Below, piece after piece: positions 20,717-28,503 of a stretch of 28,800 bases of DNA. The stretch is from JAGVWT01 sp964538405 (lineage in GTDB: Archaea; Nanobdellota; Nanobdellia; Pacearchaeales; GW2011-AR1). The notes beneath the pieces were generated by a model. That model saw nothing but the letters and a program-made list of their open reading frames with translations. It was not told the origin of the DNA and did no database searches. How positions within the stretch are numbered: the first letter of the stretch is position 1; each line of letters starts with the position of its first letter. The stretch spans positions 1 through 28,800 of the forward strand of contig CAZIET010000005.1 in NCBI GenBank assembly GCA_964538405.1. Direction: 5' to 3'. A program made the position numbers and the translations under genes.

Positions 20717-21175
20717 CTATCCGGACTGGCAAAGCTGCTCGTTTCCAGAAGAATCATTGAAGTAAGCAACAACTTCTGCCTTGTTAGCATTGTTTATTCC
20801 TGTAGCAACCGCAGACGCACTCTTCGTCGCTAAAGGAGCAATATTTCCCGGCAGGTCATATACAAAGTTTCCGGTGTTAGAAGCATTTGTGAAAATTATT
20901 TTAACTCCGGCAATATCTTCACCGCCAGCATTTCTCCTTACAGTAACATCACATGTGGCATTACCAGATCCCGAACATGACAAAGCTGTACTTTTAATAT
21001 CGACGTCAAGGCATTTTGCCCCCAAATTAATATTTTCAGTGTTTCCTTGAATTATTCCCCTTACAACAAACCATATCAATCCTGCAGCGACAAGAACCAA
21101 CCCAACCATAAGAAGAGTTATGACAATATCAGACAGCCCCTTTTTGTCTTCAATAGAAGAACGAATACTTTTCAT
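20717..21175 (-). CDS. Archaeal type IV pilin-like protein
   Basis: Surface filament subunit candidate of 152 residues. A class III signal peptide is visible: a basic start (MKSIRSSIEDKKG) followed by LSDIVITLLMVGLVLVAAGL; prepilin peptidase would cut after KKG. The hydrophobic helix forms the filament core. The remaining domain is beta-rich, Asn/Ser/Gly-rich, with four cysteines (near CLDV, SCSGSG, TCDV and LCQSG) that can make two disulfides. The ATG at 21175 is chosen over a TTG at 21190 since TATA-like TTTTTAAAC (minus strand, 21196-21204) is centred 25 nt upstream. No pilus motor or peptidase gene is nearby. Confidence 0.85.
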   Translation of the reverse strand: MKSIRSSIEDKKGLSDIVITLLMVGLVLVAAGLIWFVVRGIIQGNTENINLGAKCLDVDIKSTALSCSGSGNATCDVTVRRNAGGEDIAGVKIIFTNASNTGNFVYDLPGNIAPLATKSASAVATGINNANKAEVVAYFNDSSGNEQLCQSG

Positions 21176-21212
21176 CTTTAAAATACTCAATTTATGTTTA
21201 AAAATGTTATTC

Positions 21213-22421
21213 TTATGTAGTATCTTTATTGAAATGGTCCAGTAGCTCGAAGAAATCCTTTTGACTCATTACCTTGTCATTTTCAGACAATCCAATCTGC
21301 TCCAATAATTTCCAGAAAGCTTGTGGTTTGTATCCCCGTTTTCTTAAGGAGATCAATGTTGGTATATTTGGATCATCCCATCCAGAATATTCTCCGTCTG
21401 CTACTGCTTGTTTTAATTTTCTTTTTGAAAGAGCTATGTCTTTGAATTTGATTTTCCCTAGAAAAAATGTCCATGGTGGCTTTTCCCCAAGGACGGAGTA
21501 CATTAACTCTTGTTTTTTGGCGTTATCCCTATGGTCTTTTCCACGAATTGCATGAGTAACTTTTGTTTCTATATCATCTGCAGTTACTGCAAGATTCATC
21601 AAGGGCCAAACTTTGTATTTTTTTTTCTGTAATGGATGTGGTGCAAGATTTATTCTTGCCAATGGAAAGTCTCTCATTGCAGGGTTTGGATCTTTTATGT
21701 CTGACTTGAATCTCAAAACTGCTTCACCTTGTTTGAATCCTTTTTTGTCCAACATCTTTTTCCATCTTTGAGTATTTTCCTTAACGCTTGAATCTCTGCA
21801 TGGACATGCTTCCATTTTTTCAGCAAGTTCCTTGAAAGATTCAGATGAACAAGTGCAAACATATGCGGAAGATTTCTTTATGAATTTCTCAGCATAAGTG
21901 TAATATAATTTCATTCTTTCTGATTGAATCATTATAGTAGATTCATTATTGAATAACCATTTTACATCTTCTTTTATCATGTCATAAAATTGTTTCTCGA
22001 TTACTTCTGGGTTTGTGTCTTCTATTCTTGAATAAAACTTACCTCCATATTTTTTAAAATATAAAAAAGACAAAGTTCCAGTGAGTGCATGGCCGATATG
22101 CATGGGTCCCGATGGAGCCGGTCCAAACCTCATTACAACCCCTGTTTTTGGAACGTTAGGTAATTCTTCCAGTCCTTCCCTTACTTTTCTTTCTGAGACA
22201 AGATCCTTTACTTTTTCGAATTCTCTTTTCTGTTCTTCAAGAGACATTGAATTTACTTTTGAGACAATTTCCGAGATTTTCTTTCCGTAAGTTTTCATAT
22301 CTTCTTTCTTTAAACCTTCAAGAAATAGGGGAGAAATTACTGCACCAACCTGCGCCTTTCCGCCATGAGCTATGGCATTTTTAAGAGCATAAGCGCGCAC
22401 GACTGTTTCAAGGTTTTTCAT
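21213..22421 (-). CDS. gltX: Archaeal-type glutamyl-tRNA synthetase lacking the anticodon-binding barrels
   Basis: Class I synthetase of 402 residues. An N-terminal helical domain of ~90 residues (VVRAYALKNAIAHGGKAQVG) is typical of archaeal GluRS. The HIGH motif is RFGPAPSGPMHIGHA near 98-112, CTC...CPC cysteines form a zinc knuckle in the acceptor-binding part, and the KMSKS-like loop is ALSKRKL. After ISLRKRGYKPQAFWKLLEQIGLS it ends at about the point where the C-terminal beta-barrel domains (~150-170 residues in archaeal GluRS) should begin. No continuation in any frame follows before the pilin promoter. It may be a GluRS that ignores the anticodon, or a GluQ-RS-like enzyme. The ATG at 22421 has a TATA 26 nt upstream that overlaps the ABC gene stop. 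Confidence 0.9.
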   Translation of the reverse strand: MKNLETVVRAYALKNAIAHGGKAQVGAVISPLFLEGLKKEDMKTYGKKISEIVSKVNSMSLEEQKREFEKVKDLVSERKVREGLEELPNVPKTGVVMRFGPAPSGPMHIGHALTGTLSFLYFKKYGGKFYSRIEDTNPEVIEKQFYDMIKEDVKWLFNNESTIMIQSERMKLYYTYAEKFIKKSSAYVCTCSSESFKELAEKMEACPCRDSSVKENTQRWKKMLDKKGFKQGEAVLRFKSDIKDPNPAMRDFPLARINLAPHPLQKKKYKVWPLMNLAVTADDIETKVTHAIRGKDHRDNAKKQELMYSVLGEKPPWTFFLGKIKFKDIALSKRKLKQAVADGEYSGWDDPNIPTLISLRKRGYKPQAFWKLLEQIGLSENDKVMSQKDFFELLDHFNKDTT

Positions 22422-22451
22422 AAAACAAAAACTGAAAAGAGATTAATAAAT

Positions 22452-24179
22452 TTAATCAATTCCCTTTTGTAATGCATACAAGGTTTGATAAATTCCTTTC
22501 TTTGCCATTAATTCCCTGTGATTTCCCATTTCGGCTATTTCTCCCTTGTTTAGCACAATTATCTTGCTGGCTTTCCTAACCGTAGAAAATCTGTGTGCGA
22601 TGATTATTGTGGTTCTTCCCTTTATCAGTTTTTCAATCCCTTCCTGCACCATTTTTTCAGATTCGGCATCAAGTGCTGAGGTTGGTTCATCCAAAATAAG
22701 TATTTTTGGATTTTTCAAGAATGCCATTGCTATAGCAAGCCTTTGTTTTTGACCCATTGACAACCTTAATCCCTTTTCTCCAACCATTGTATTGTAGCCT
22801 TTTGGAAGACCAATTATAAAACCGTGAATAAAGGCTGCTCTTGTTGCCTGAACAACATCTTTCTTTGTTGCTTTGGGATTTGCATACTTTAAATTATTTA
22901 AGATTGTATCATTAAATAGATTCAAGTCCTGAGGAACGATTGCAATCTGATCTCGGAGCCACTCAAGTTTTAGCCTTGAAATATCCACACCATCAAATCT
23001 TATCTTTCCTTTCTCTGGTTTATAATAACCCATGATAAGTTCTGATAATGTGGTTTTACCAACGCCGCTTTTTCCAACCAACGCTATCGTTTCCCCTTGC
23101 TTAATTTTCAGATTTATATTTTTAAGAATCTTTTTGTCCTTGGAATATCCAAATGAAATTTCCCCAAACTCAACTTCTCCTTTTGGATCCTTCAAAGTCA
23201 AGTTTCCATGATTCATTTTTTCTGGTACTATTCTTTTCAGCTTTTCGAGACGTTTTATTGAAACGCTTGCCCTTCTCATATTTCTGTAAATCGCGGCTAT
23301 ATGCCTAAATGGAGCAAATGCGAGAGTGGTGTAACCAAAAAACATAACAAATTCTCCCGGAGAAAGTAACTCTGCTCTTAGGAAAAGAATGGCCAGGCCT
23401 AAAACAGAAACAAAACTTGTTGTGTAAATCATATCTTGGATCAATGAAAGTTCATTTACCTTTCTTATTACATTTCCAGACACATTTGTGAGCCTGTCCA
23501 CCAAATCCCTCTTTACATTTTTTCTTTCAGTTTCTTCCATAGCAAAATTTTTTACAAGAAAAACGTTGTAAAGTTTGTCATAAACTTTCCCATACTGTGT
23601 TGAATATATTCTATCTTCTTTTTCGTGAAGTCTTACTAATTGCCTCATTTTTATGACGGTAACTAAAGTGTATATAATAAAAGAGAAGATTACTACTGAC
23701 GCAAGCTGCCACTGAAGCCAAATCATAGCAATAACCGAAAACAAAAGTATCAAAAATTGGGGCAAAACCGATGAAAATAATTCTATTGTTCCCTGCAATG
23801 TCCATGATGCCCTAGAAATCCTTTGCAACACATCTCCTCTTACGGCCTTCTTGTGAAATGAAATCGGCAAATGAAAGAAGTGAGAATAAGCATTATATTC
23901 GGAATTTAAGGGAATCTTTACTCCAAGCAAATCACCCCTTGAAGCAACCCTGTTTGAAATAAAATTTGAAATCATGCTTACAGAAAACCACAAAAAAATC
24001 AACAGAAGCACTAAATTTAGTGGTGAATTTGGGACTATTGCCAGATCAAAAAGCCTACCATAAATGTATGGAACCAAAACCGCAAGAAGCGAACCAATTA
24101 CCGAAATTGCGATTATTATAATTATGTCTTTCTTATTTTCTTTGAATACATCTGCTATAAAATCTAGTGTAGCGCTCAT
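22452..24179 (-). CDS. ABC exporter, fused permease and ATPase (MsbA/MDL type)
   Basis: Half-transporter of 575 residues, expected to dimerise in the membrane and export lipids, peptides or drugs. About six transmembrane helices span residues 18-310. The ATPase domain has Walker A ALVGKSGVGKTTLSEL, Q-loop IAIVPQDLNLFNDT, signature LSMGQKQRLAIAMA (second position Met instead of Gly in LSGGQ), Walker B KILILDEPTSALD and switch IIIAHRFSTV. Substrate cannot be told. The ATG at 24179 has a TATA at 24200-24212, 27 nt upstream, overlapping the stop of the previous gene. Confidence 0.93.
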   Translation of the reverse strand: MSATLDFIADVFKENKKDIIIIIAISVIGSLLAVLVPYIYGRLFDLAIVPNSPLNLVLLLIFLWFSVSMISNFISNRVASRGDLLGVKIPLNSEYNAYSHFFHLPISFHKKAVRGDVLQRISRASWTLQGTIELFSSVLPQFLILLFSVIAMIWLQWQLASVVIFSFIIYTLVTVIKMRQLVRLHEKEDRIYSTQYGKVYDKLYNVFLVKNFAMEETERKNVKRDLVDRLTNVSGNVIRKVNELSLIQDMIYTTSFVSVLGLAILFLRAELLSPGEFVMFFGYTTLAFAPFRHIAAIYRNMRRASVSIKRLEKLKRIVPEKMNHGNLTLKDPKGEVEFGEISFGYSKDKKILKNINLKIKQGETIALVGKSGVGKTTLSELIMGYYKPEKGKIRFDGVDISRLKLEWLRDQIAIVPQDLNLFNDTILNNLKYANPKATKKDVVQATRAAFIHGFIIGLPKGYNTMVGEKGLRLSMGQKQRLAIAMAFLKNPKILILDEPTSALDAESEKMVQEGIEKLIKGRTTIIIAHRFSTVRKASKIIVLNKGEIAEMGNHRELMAKKGIYQTLYALQKGID

Positions 24180-24209
24180 ATCTTCAAAACAAGAAATATG
24201 TTAATAAAT

Positions 24210-24458
24210 TTATTCAAGTCTGGTAATTTGTGTCTTCTTTTCTAACACCTCAATCCTTTGCTGAAGATGATAAATCTGACTTGACAAATCATCAATTTTG
24301 TCCGCCATATCAGAAATTCTTTTTGCAAGTTTCTTTTTCTTTTCTTCAGTATTCAGATTCTCCAATAATTCCTGTGTCTTTGATGGAATCGTGTCTTTTT
24401 TTGAATCTTCTGTCAAGTCCAGAACTTTTTCCTTTTTCTTGAAATCAAACATTCCCAT
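24210..24458 (-). CDS. Small coiled-coil protein, 82 aa
   Basis: Unrecognised. It begins MGMFDFKKKEKVLDL and continues with charged linkers, then a heptad-patterned helix (AKRISDMADKIDDLSSQIYH and LQQRIEVLEKK) likely to form a coiled-coil dimer or trimer. There are no cysteines or membrane segments. The ATG at 24458 has TATA-like CTTAAATATG (minus strand, 24478-24487) 25 nt upstream. It precedes the ABC exporter on the same strand, but the exporter has its own TATA, so a link is not established. Confidence 0.78.
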   Translation of the reverse strand: MGMFDFKKKEKVLDLTEDSKKDTIPSKTQELLENLNTEEKKKKLAKRISDMADKIDDLSSQIYHLQQRIEVLEKKTQITRLE

Positions 24459-24523
24459 AAATCTTCAAACAATTAAACATATTTAAGATTTCTCGTGATT
24501 TTCTATAATAGTCAAATTCAATA

Positions 24524-24534
24524 ATATTTAAAAG
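24524..24534 (+). promoter_or_regulatory. TATA box of the thrombospondin-repeat surface protein
   Basis: ATATTTAAAAG is centred 27 nt before the ATG at 24556; leaderless transcript expected. A separate TATA at 24478-24487 drives the divergent coiled-coil gene. Confidence 0.6.
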
Positions 24535-24555
24535 ATTGAAATTCCTAAATAAAAC

Positions 24556-25890
24556 ATGAAAAAAGAGGGCAAAAAGACTAATTACCATCTTGTACTTCTC
24601 AGCCTGATATCTGTTCTAATTCTTGGCGGAGTTTATGCTGCAACAAGCAAAACTCTTGGATGGCACAATGAAGATACTGTTTATGTTTATGTCAACGGAT
24701 TTCAAGGAACTTTGCAAAAGGCAATTGATGATGGAATCCTAAAAGGGGGCAGCTTTACCGTTGGAACTGTTTCTTCCACATCTAACCCAGGACACAATTT
24801 TGATCAGGTTTGGGTTTCAATAAACGGAAATGAAAAAACATTGAGGCAGGCATTTATAGACGGCGGCCTGTGCGGAACAAGCAATCCCAAAACAACATAT
24901 TCAAGCAGCGTAGCTACCGGACATCCTGCGACAGAAATTGAAGTTAGTGCAAGCGGAACAAAAAGCCTGCAGGATGCAATAAACAGCGGAGATATTTCAA
25001 GAACTGATGGAGGATGGACTTCCTGGAGCGGATGGAGTTCATGGTCATACGGCGCTTGGGGTTCTTGGAGCACATGCACAAAAACATGCGGTAGCGGCAC
25101 ACAAGAAAGGACAAGGGATGGGACAAGAACACAGACAAGAACATGCACAAATCCTTCTCCATTTTGCGGAGGAAGTTCATGCAGCGGAACTAGCACCAAT
25201 AGTGAAACAACAAGGCAAAGTGAAACTCAGGCATGCAACACTCAAGCATGTCCAGTAAACGGAGGTTGGAGTTCATGGAGTTCATGGAGCAGTTGTTCCC
25301 AATCATGCGGCGGAGGAACCCAGACAAGAACTAGGACATGCACAAATCCTTCTCCATCTGGTGGAGGTGCCACATGCAGCGGTTCAAGCTCTGAAAGTCA
25401 AAGCTGTAATACACAAAGCTGTGATGTATATTTAGTCAACAACGTGCATACAGTGGCTCAATGTGCATCAGCCGGAGGAACAGTTGTGGACAATTTCTGC
25501 CAATTCAGTTCTCCATCATGCCCAAGCGGATGGACGCAATACAAAAGCTGGTCTACTACGACAGCAAAGACTTGTAATCGAAATACTGTAGGGGCAGAAT
25601 GTGGAGATTCATGTACTACAGGAAGTCACGGTTGGCAGAATAAAAATATTGAAACTTGTGGTTATGACACTGGTCAAGAAGAACAAGAAAAAGTTTGTGA
25701 ATGGCAAGAAGTTAACTGTTATTACGATACGGTGTGTGAACAAGAAGACCCCGAAACTGGCGACTGTACTCAGGAAGGTGTTACTATAGTTTGTGATGAA
25801 GCGTATGTATGTGAAGATGGAGACACTTATTGTGTTTATGATAATTCCGCTATATGCTCAGCAACGAGAACCCAAATAGGATGTTATTAA
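24556..25890 (+). CDS. Secreted protein with two thrombospondin type-1 repeats
   Basis: Surface or exported protein of 444 residues. Residues ~8-30 form a signal peptide or N-terminal anchor (HLVLLSLISVLILGGVYAAT). Three degenerate repeats follow at about 41-61, 84-105 and 127-147, each of the form V-x-V-x3-G-x3-T/S-L-Q/R-x-A-I/F-x2-G. Two thrombospondin type-1 (TSP1) domains occupy about 153-232 and 237-289, with tryptophan ladders (WSSWSYGAWGSWSTC; WSSWSSWSSC), CTKTCGSG and CSQSCGGG, RTRTCTNPSP, and CNTQAC/CNTQSC ends. The remaining ~150 residues are rich in cysteine and Glu. TSP1 domains mediate adhesion in animals; in this archaeon attachment to a host or neighbour cell is a reasonable inference. 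There is no C-terminal anchor. Confidence 0.88.
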   Translation: MKKEGKKTNYHLVLLSLISVLILGGVYAATSKTLGWHNEDTVYVYVNGFQGTLQKAIDDGILKGGSFTVGTVSSTSNPGHNFDQVWVSINGNEKTLRQAFIDGGLCGTSNPKTTYSSSVATGHPATEIEVSASGTKSLQDAINSGDISRTDGGWTSWSGWSSWSYGAWGSWSTCTKTCGSGTQERTRDGTRTQTRTCTNPSPFCGGSSCSGTSTNSETTRQSETQACNTQACPVNGGWSSWSSWSSCSQSCGGGTQTRTRTCTNPSPSGGGATCSGSSSESQSCNTQSCDVYLVNNVHTVAQCASAGGTVVDNFCQFSSPSCPSGWTQYKSWSTTTAKTCNRNTVGAECGDSCTTGSHGWQNKNIETCGYDTGQEEQEKVCEWQEVNCYYDTVCEQEDPETGDCTQEGVTIVCDEAYVCEDGDTYCVYDNSAICSATRTQIGCY

Positions 25891-25930
25891 GATTCATAAA
25901 ATTTAAATAGTACTTATGAGTAGTAAATAT

Positions 25931-26383
25931 ATGAGAATAAAGAACTTAGTGCTAGTAGCAGGAATGGGAATAGCTGTGACAGGATTAAGCGCATGTGCAC
26001 AAAATATAGTCAATGATGGGGTTAGTAGTGGACAAATTAGAAGAAGTGTTGGACCCACAGTTCCAATTATACCTAGGCAAGGAATTGTGCAAGCAGATGG
26101 TTATGCTTATTTTAAAATAGTAAAGGGTAGTAATATCTTCTATGTGGCAGATGATACAAGAGATAAGATCCCTTATGTGGGGGATGGAGAACCTGTAACA
26201 AGCATGCAAGAGATATTAAATGTTGAATTTAGGGATGTAACGGCTGGTGATGGGACTTATTTAGGTAAATATACAGAAAAAAGACCGGCTCAAATAACCC
26301 AGATTAGGACTGATTTAGTACCAGGTACAAAACGCGTGACTAGCTGGGGTGCATATGTGGAAAGAAGGGGGGCAGTTAATTAA
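25931..26383 (+). CDS. Putative secreted lipoprotein, 150 aa
   Basis: From the ATG at 25931 the protein opens MRIKNLVLVAGMGIAVTGLSAC, a short basic start, hydrophobic stretch and a lipobox-like LSAC with C22, so it may be anchored by lipidation after cleavage. The mature part has a proline-rich segment VGPTVPIIPRQG and a beta-rich domain (QADGYAYFKIVKGSNIFYV in part, GTYLGKYTEKRP). No family recognised. An ATG at 25916 would add five residues, but the TATA AATTTAAATA (25900-25909) is 27 nt before 25931 and only 12 nt before 25916. Archaeal lipobox use is established in some groups; here it is inferred. Confidence 0.75.
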   Translation: MRIKNLVLVAGMGIAVTGLSACAQNIVNDGVSSGQIRRSVGPTVPIIPRQGIVQADGYAYFKIVKGSNIFYVADDTRDKIPYVGDGEPVTSMQEILNVEFRDVTAGDGTYLGKYTEKRPAQITQIRTDLVPGTKRVTSWGAYVERRGAVN

Positions 26384-26417
26384 AAATCCAATTTCTTTCA
26401 GTTAAACCTTAAATTAG

Positions 26418-26427
26418 TTTTATAAAT
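26418..26427 (+). promoter_or_regulatory. TATA box of the 505-aa protein gene
   Basis: TTTTATAAAT is centred 25 nt before ATG 26448. This decides the start against an in-frame TTG at 26430. Confidence 0.6.
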
Positions 26428-26447
26428 AGTTGCTTCTTATTCTAACC

Positions 26448-27965
26448 ATGGCAACAATCCAGCAGATTATCGGAAAAATCAATCCTGATTTGTATGTTGA
26501 TTCTGAACACAAGAAAGAGTTGCTGAAAGAATTCAAAACATGGGACAAGGTTCCCGCAGACAAAATAAAGAAGCCAAAATGCCTTAGCATCAAGGAAGGG
26601 ATAAAGGGAAGCCCTCAAGCAGAGCACAAGCTAATTTATGATTCAACCTCCGAAACCCTTGAGCCAATTTATTTTTTCACAATTGACATGATGACAAGCG
26701 ATTTCAATTTGGAAGTTGAAAAGCTTGTGGACAATTTCGTATCAACACCTGGAAGCGCGCATTTCGCAGAATTGGGACAGAGGGCGACGATAATGCAGCA
26801 GAACGCAAGCAGGATAATGGGAGACGTCAACAATGTCATGAGAAGTGTATTGAACATAATATATGATCTGAGGGAATTCAGAATAAGACTGAAAAATTAC
26901 GATGACATCAAATCCCCAGAAAAGGCAAAAGCCGAAGCCTCTTTGCTTTCATTGAAACAAATATGGCTTGACAAAGTCGATTTTGCAAAAGGGAACACGG
27001 GAATAAAGGCTATGGCATTCGGACAGGCAGGATACCAGACATTAATCGACGCATTCCTCATTGTAAAAGACGAATCCTTGAAAGATCCAAATGGAAATGT
27101 TCTGGATTTGAATGAAAGAGTTATAAGAATAGTAAAATCAAGAATACAGGAATTCAACATATGGGTAAAGCAATCAGAAGGCGAGTTGAGAAAAAGATAC
27201 GAGCTTGAAAAAACGTACTTAAGGAGCCAGGTGAACAGCCTTCAGCTGTATGCAAGATGGGCCAAGCCATATTTGAGGGCTGCACAGCAACTGGAAATGA
27301 CTGAAGGGGGAAGAAATCCTTCACTTGTGAAGACATTCAACACAATAATCCTTGAGCTGACATTATTGGGAAAACAAAAGTTTGATCCAAAAGGCGCGAT
27401 ACTTGACCAAGCCTATCCTGCTGATCTCGGAAAAGTTCCGCTGAAAAGAGATTACTACAGCTGCGTTCTTGTTGATTTCAAGTTCAGGGGAATTCCCCAA
27501 AGGGCTGCTCAGCAGGGACAATATGTGTTTGGAGGAAAATCCGAAATAACATTCCAGGCATATGCGCTTAACAATGACGAGCTGGAAATGCTGGACAAGG
27601 AAAAGAAAAAATCAGACATTGAAGACGCATTGAAACTTGTCGAGGGAATGACAACCGAAAGCCTTGAAAAATTCCAGGATGAAATAAAGTTCTTTTTGGA
27701 GGAAAAAGAGGAGAAAAAGGAAGAAGAAAAGGAAGAAAAACCGAAAACATCAGACCAGTCAAATCCATTCCTTGCCCTTATAGGAGTTTATAACGACAAG
27801 CCTCAAGCAACCCCGGAAAAAGGAAAGGAAGAAAAGAAACTTGTCCCTAAAAGCTGGATTGAAAAAAACCACATAAGAAGAGTCGCTGCAGACAATGCAA
27901 GAAAAACAACATTCAACATATTTGACATTTACAAGCAGGCTCACGGAATGCCAAGCTATACCTGA
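26448..27965 (+). CDS. Large hypothetical protein, 505 aa
   Basis: Unrecognised. It is cytoplasmic by appearance: no signal peptide and no membrane segments. Residues 1-~230 are mostly helical with a run of small residues (GQRATIMQQNASRIMGDVNN); ~230-300 form a long helix (KRYELEKTYLRSQVNSLQLYARW in parts); ~300-370 include strands (YYSCVLVDFKFRGIP, YVFGGKSEITFQAYAL). A long acidic coiled region (residues ~380-420, EEKEEKKEEEKEEKP), then PFLALIGVYND, and a distinctive C-terminal end with FNIFDIYKQAHGMPSYT follow. Codon use with many GAC, AAG and CTG differs slightly from neighbours and may mean high expression. The size and structured tail suggest a conserved lineage protein, perhaps a structural or assembly factor; function is not assigned. 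Confidence 0.88.
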   Translation: MATIQQIIGKINPDLYVDSEHKKELLKEFKTWDKVPADKIKKPKCLSIKEGIKGSPQAEHKLIYDSTSETLEPIYFFTIDMMTSDFNLEVEKLVDNFVSTPGSAHFAELGQRATIMQQNASRIMGDVNNVMRSVLNIIYDLREFRIRLKNYDDIKSPEKAKAEASLLSLKQIWLDKVDFAKGNTGIKAMAFGQAGYQTLIDAFLIVKDESLKDPNGNVLDLNERVIRIVKSRIQEFNIWVKQSEGELRKRYELEKTYLRSQVNSLQLYARWAKPYLRAAQQLEMTEGGRNPSLVKTFNTIILELTLLGKQKFDPKGAILDQAYPADLGKVPLKRDYYSCVLVDFKFRGIPQRAAQQGQYVFGGKSEITFQAYALNNDELEMLDKEKKKSDIEDALKLVEGMTTESLEKFQDEIKFFLEEKEEKKEEEKEEKPKTSDQSNPFLALIGVYNDKPQATPEKGKEEKKLVPKSWIEKNHIRRVAADNARKTTFNIFDIYKQAHGMPSYT

Positions 27966-28127
27966 TACTCTGTAGAAATTCTTTCAAGATAAAGGATAGC
28001 TGTCTGCAAAGCATAATGATAGACAAAAGGATCTACTGTAGAATCAACGCGAGATAGTTGAACGGGACCATTGTCTCAAAATATTTTCTATCATAAAGTT
28101 TAAAAATTGACATTATGTGTTAATTTC

Positions 28128-28460
28128 ATGTGTAAGGGATGTGTTGAGATGTCAAGACTTGAAAGCAAGGCTGTTCATTTAATGCCTGCAAATGACAATA
28201 GTGGAAACCATGCAAAAGTTAAAGGCGAGGATACTAAGGACAAAAAATATGACTCAAAAAGGAAAGGAGATTCCTATCAACCCGATGTCAAATATAACTC
28301 AACAAAACCTACAGGTTCCTACAATCAACAGAGAAGCACTTATACATCAAATTTAGCAAATAATTACAATGCTGCAAATGACAATTACAGCGAAAACGAT
28401 TCTTCAGATTCCTCAGTTTCATGGCATGGTTCTAGTTACAGCATGCCAACAGCCGCCTAA
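28128..28460 (+). CDS. Disordered Asn/Ser/Tyr-rich protein, 110 aa
   Basis: Unrecognised. A short start MCKGCVEMSRLE with a C-x2-C pair precedes a low-complexity sequence rich in Asn, Ser, Lys, Asp and Tyr (NYNAANDNYSENDSSDSS near 83-100), likely disordered. There is no signal peptide. An upstream ATG at 28107 would add seven residues, but the TATA GTTTAAAAAT (28098-28107) overlaps it and lies 26 nt before 28128. ANDN recurs three times along the chain. Such composition can mark sticky or phase-separating proteins; that is conjecture. Confidence 0.7.
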   Translation: MCKGCVEMSRLESKAVHLMPANDNSGNHAKVKGEDTKDKKYDSKRKGDSYQPDVKYNSTKPTGSYNQQRSTYTSNLANNYNAANDNYSENDSSDSSVSWHGSSYSMPTAA

Positions 28461-28503
28461 TTCTTCAGGAAACGTTTTAATATTAGACAAACCTCTTTAA
28501 GGT

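Noticed and set aside
25007..25258. Alternative frame inside the TSP1 gene reading as a His/Ala/Gln-rich protein
   Set aside because: It is a shadow of the repetitive TSP1 coding sequence; the TSP1 frame has the promoter, signal peptide and domain pattern.
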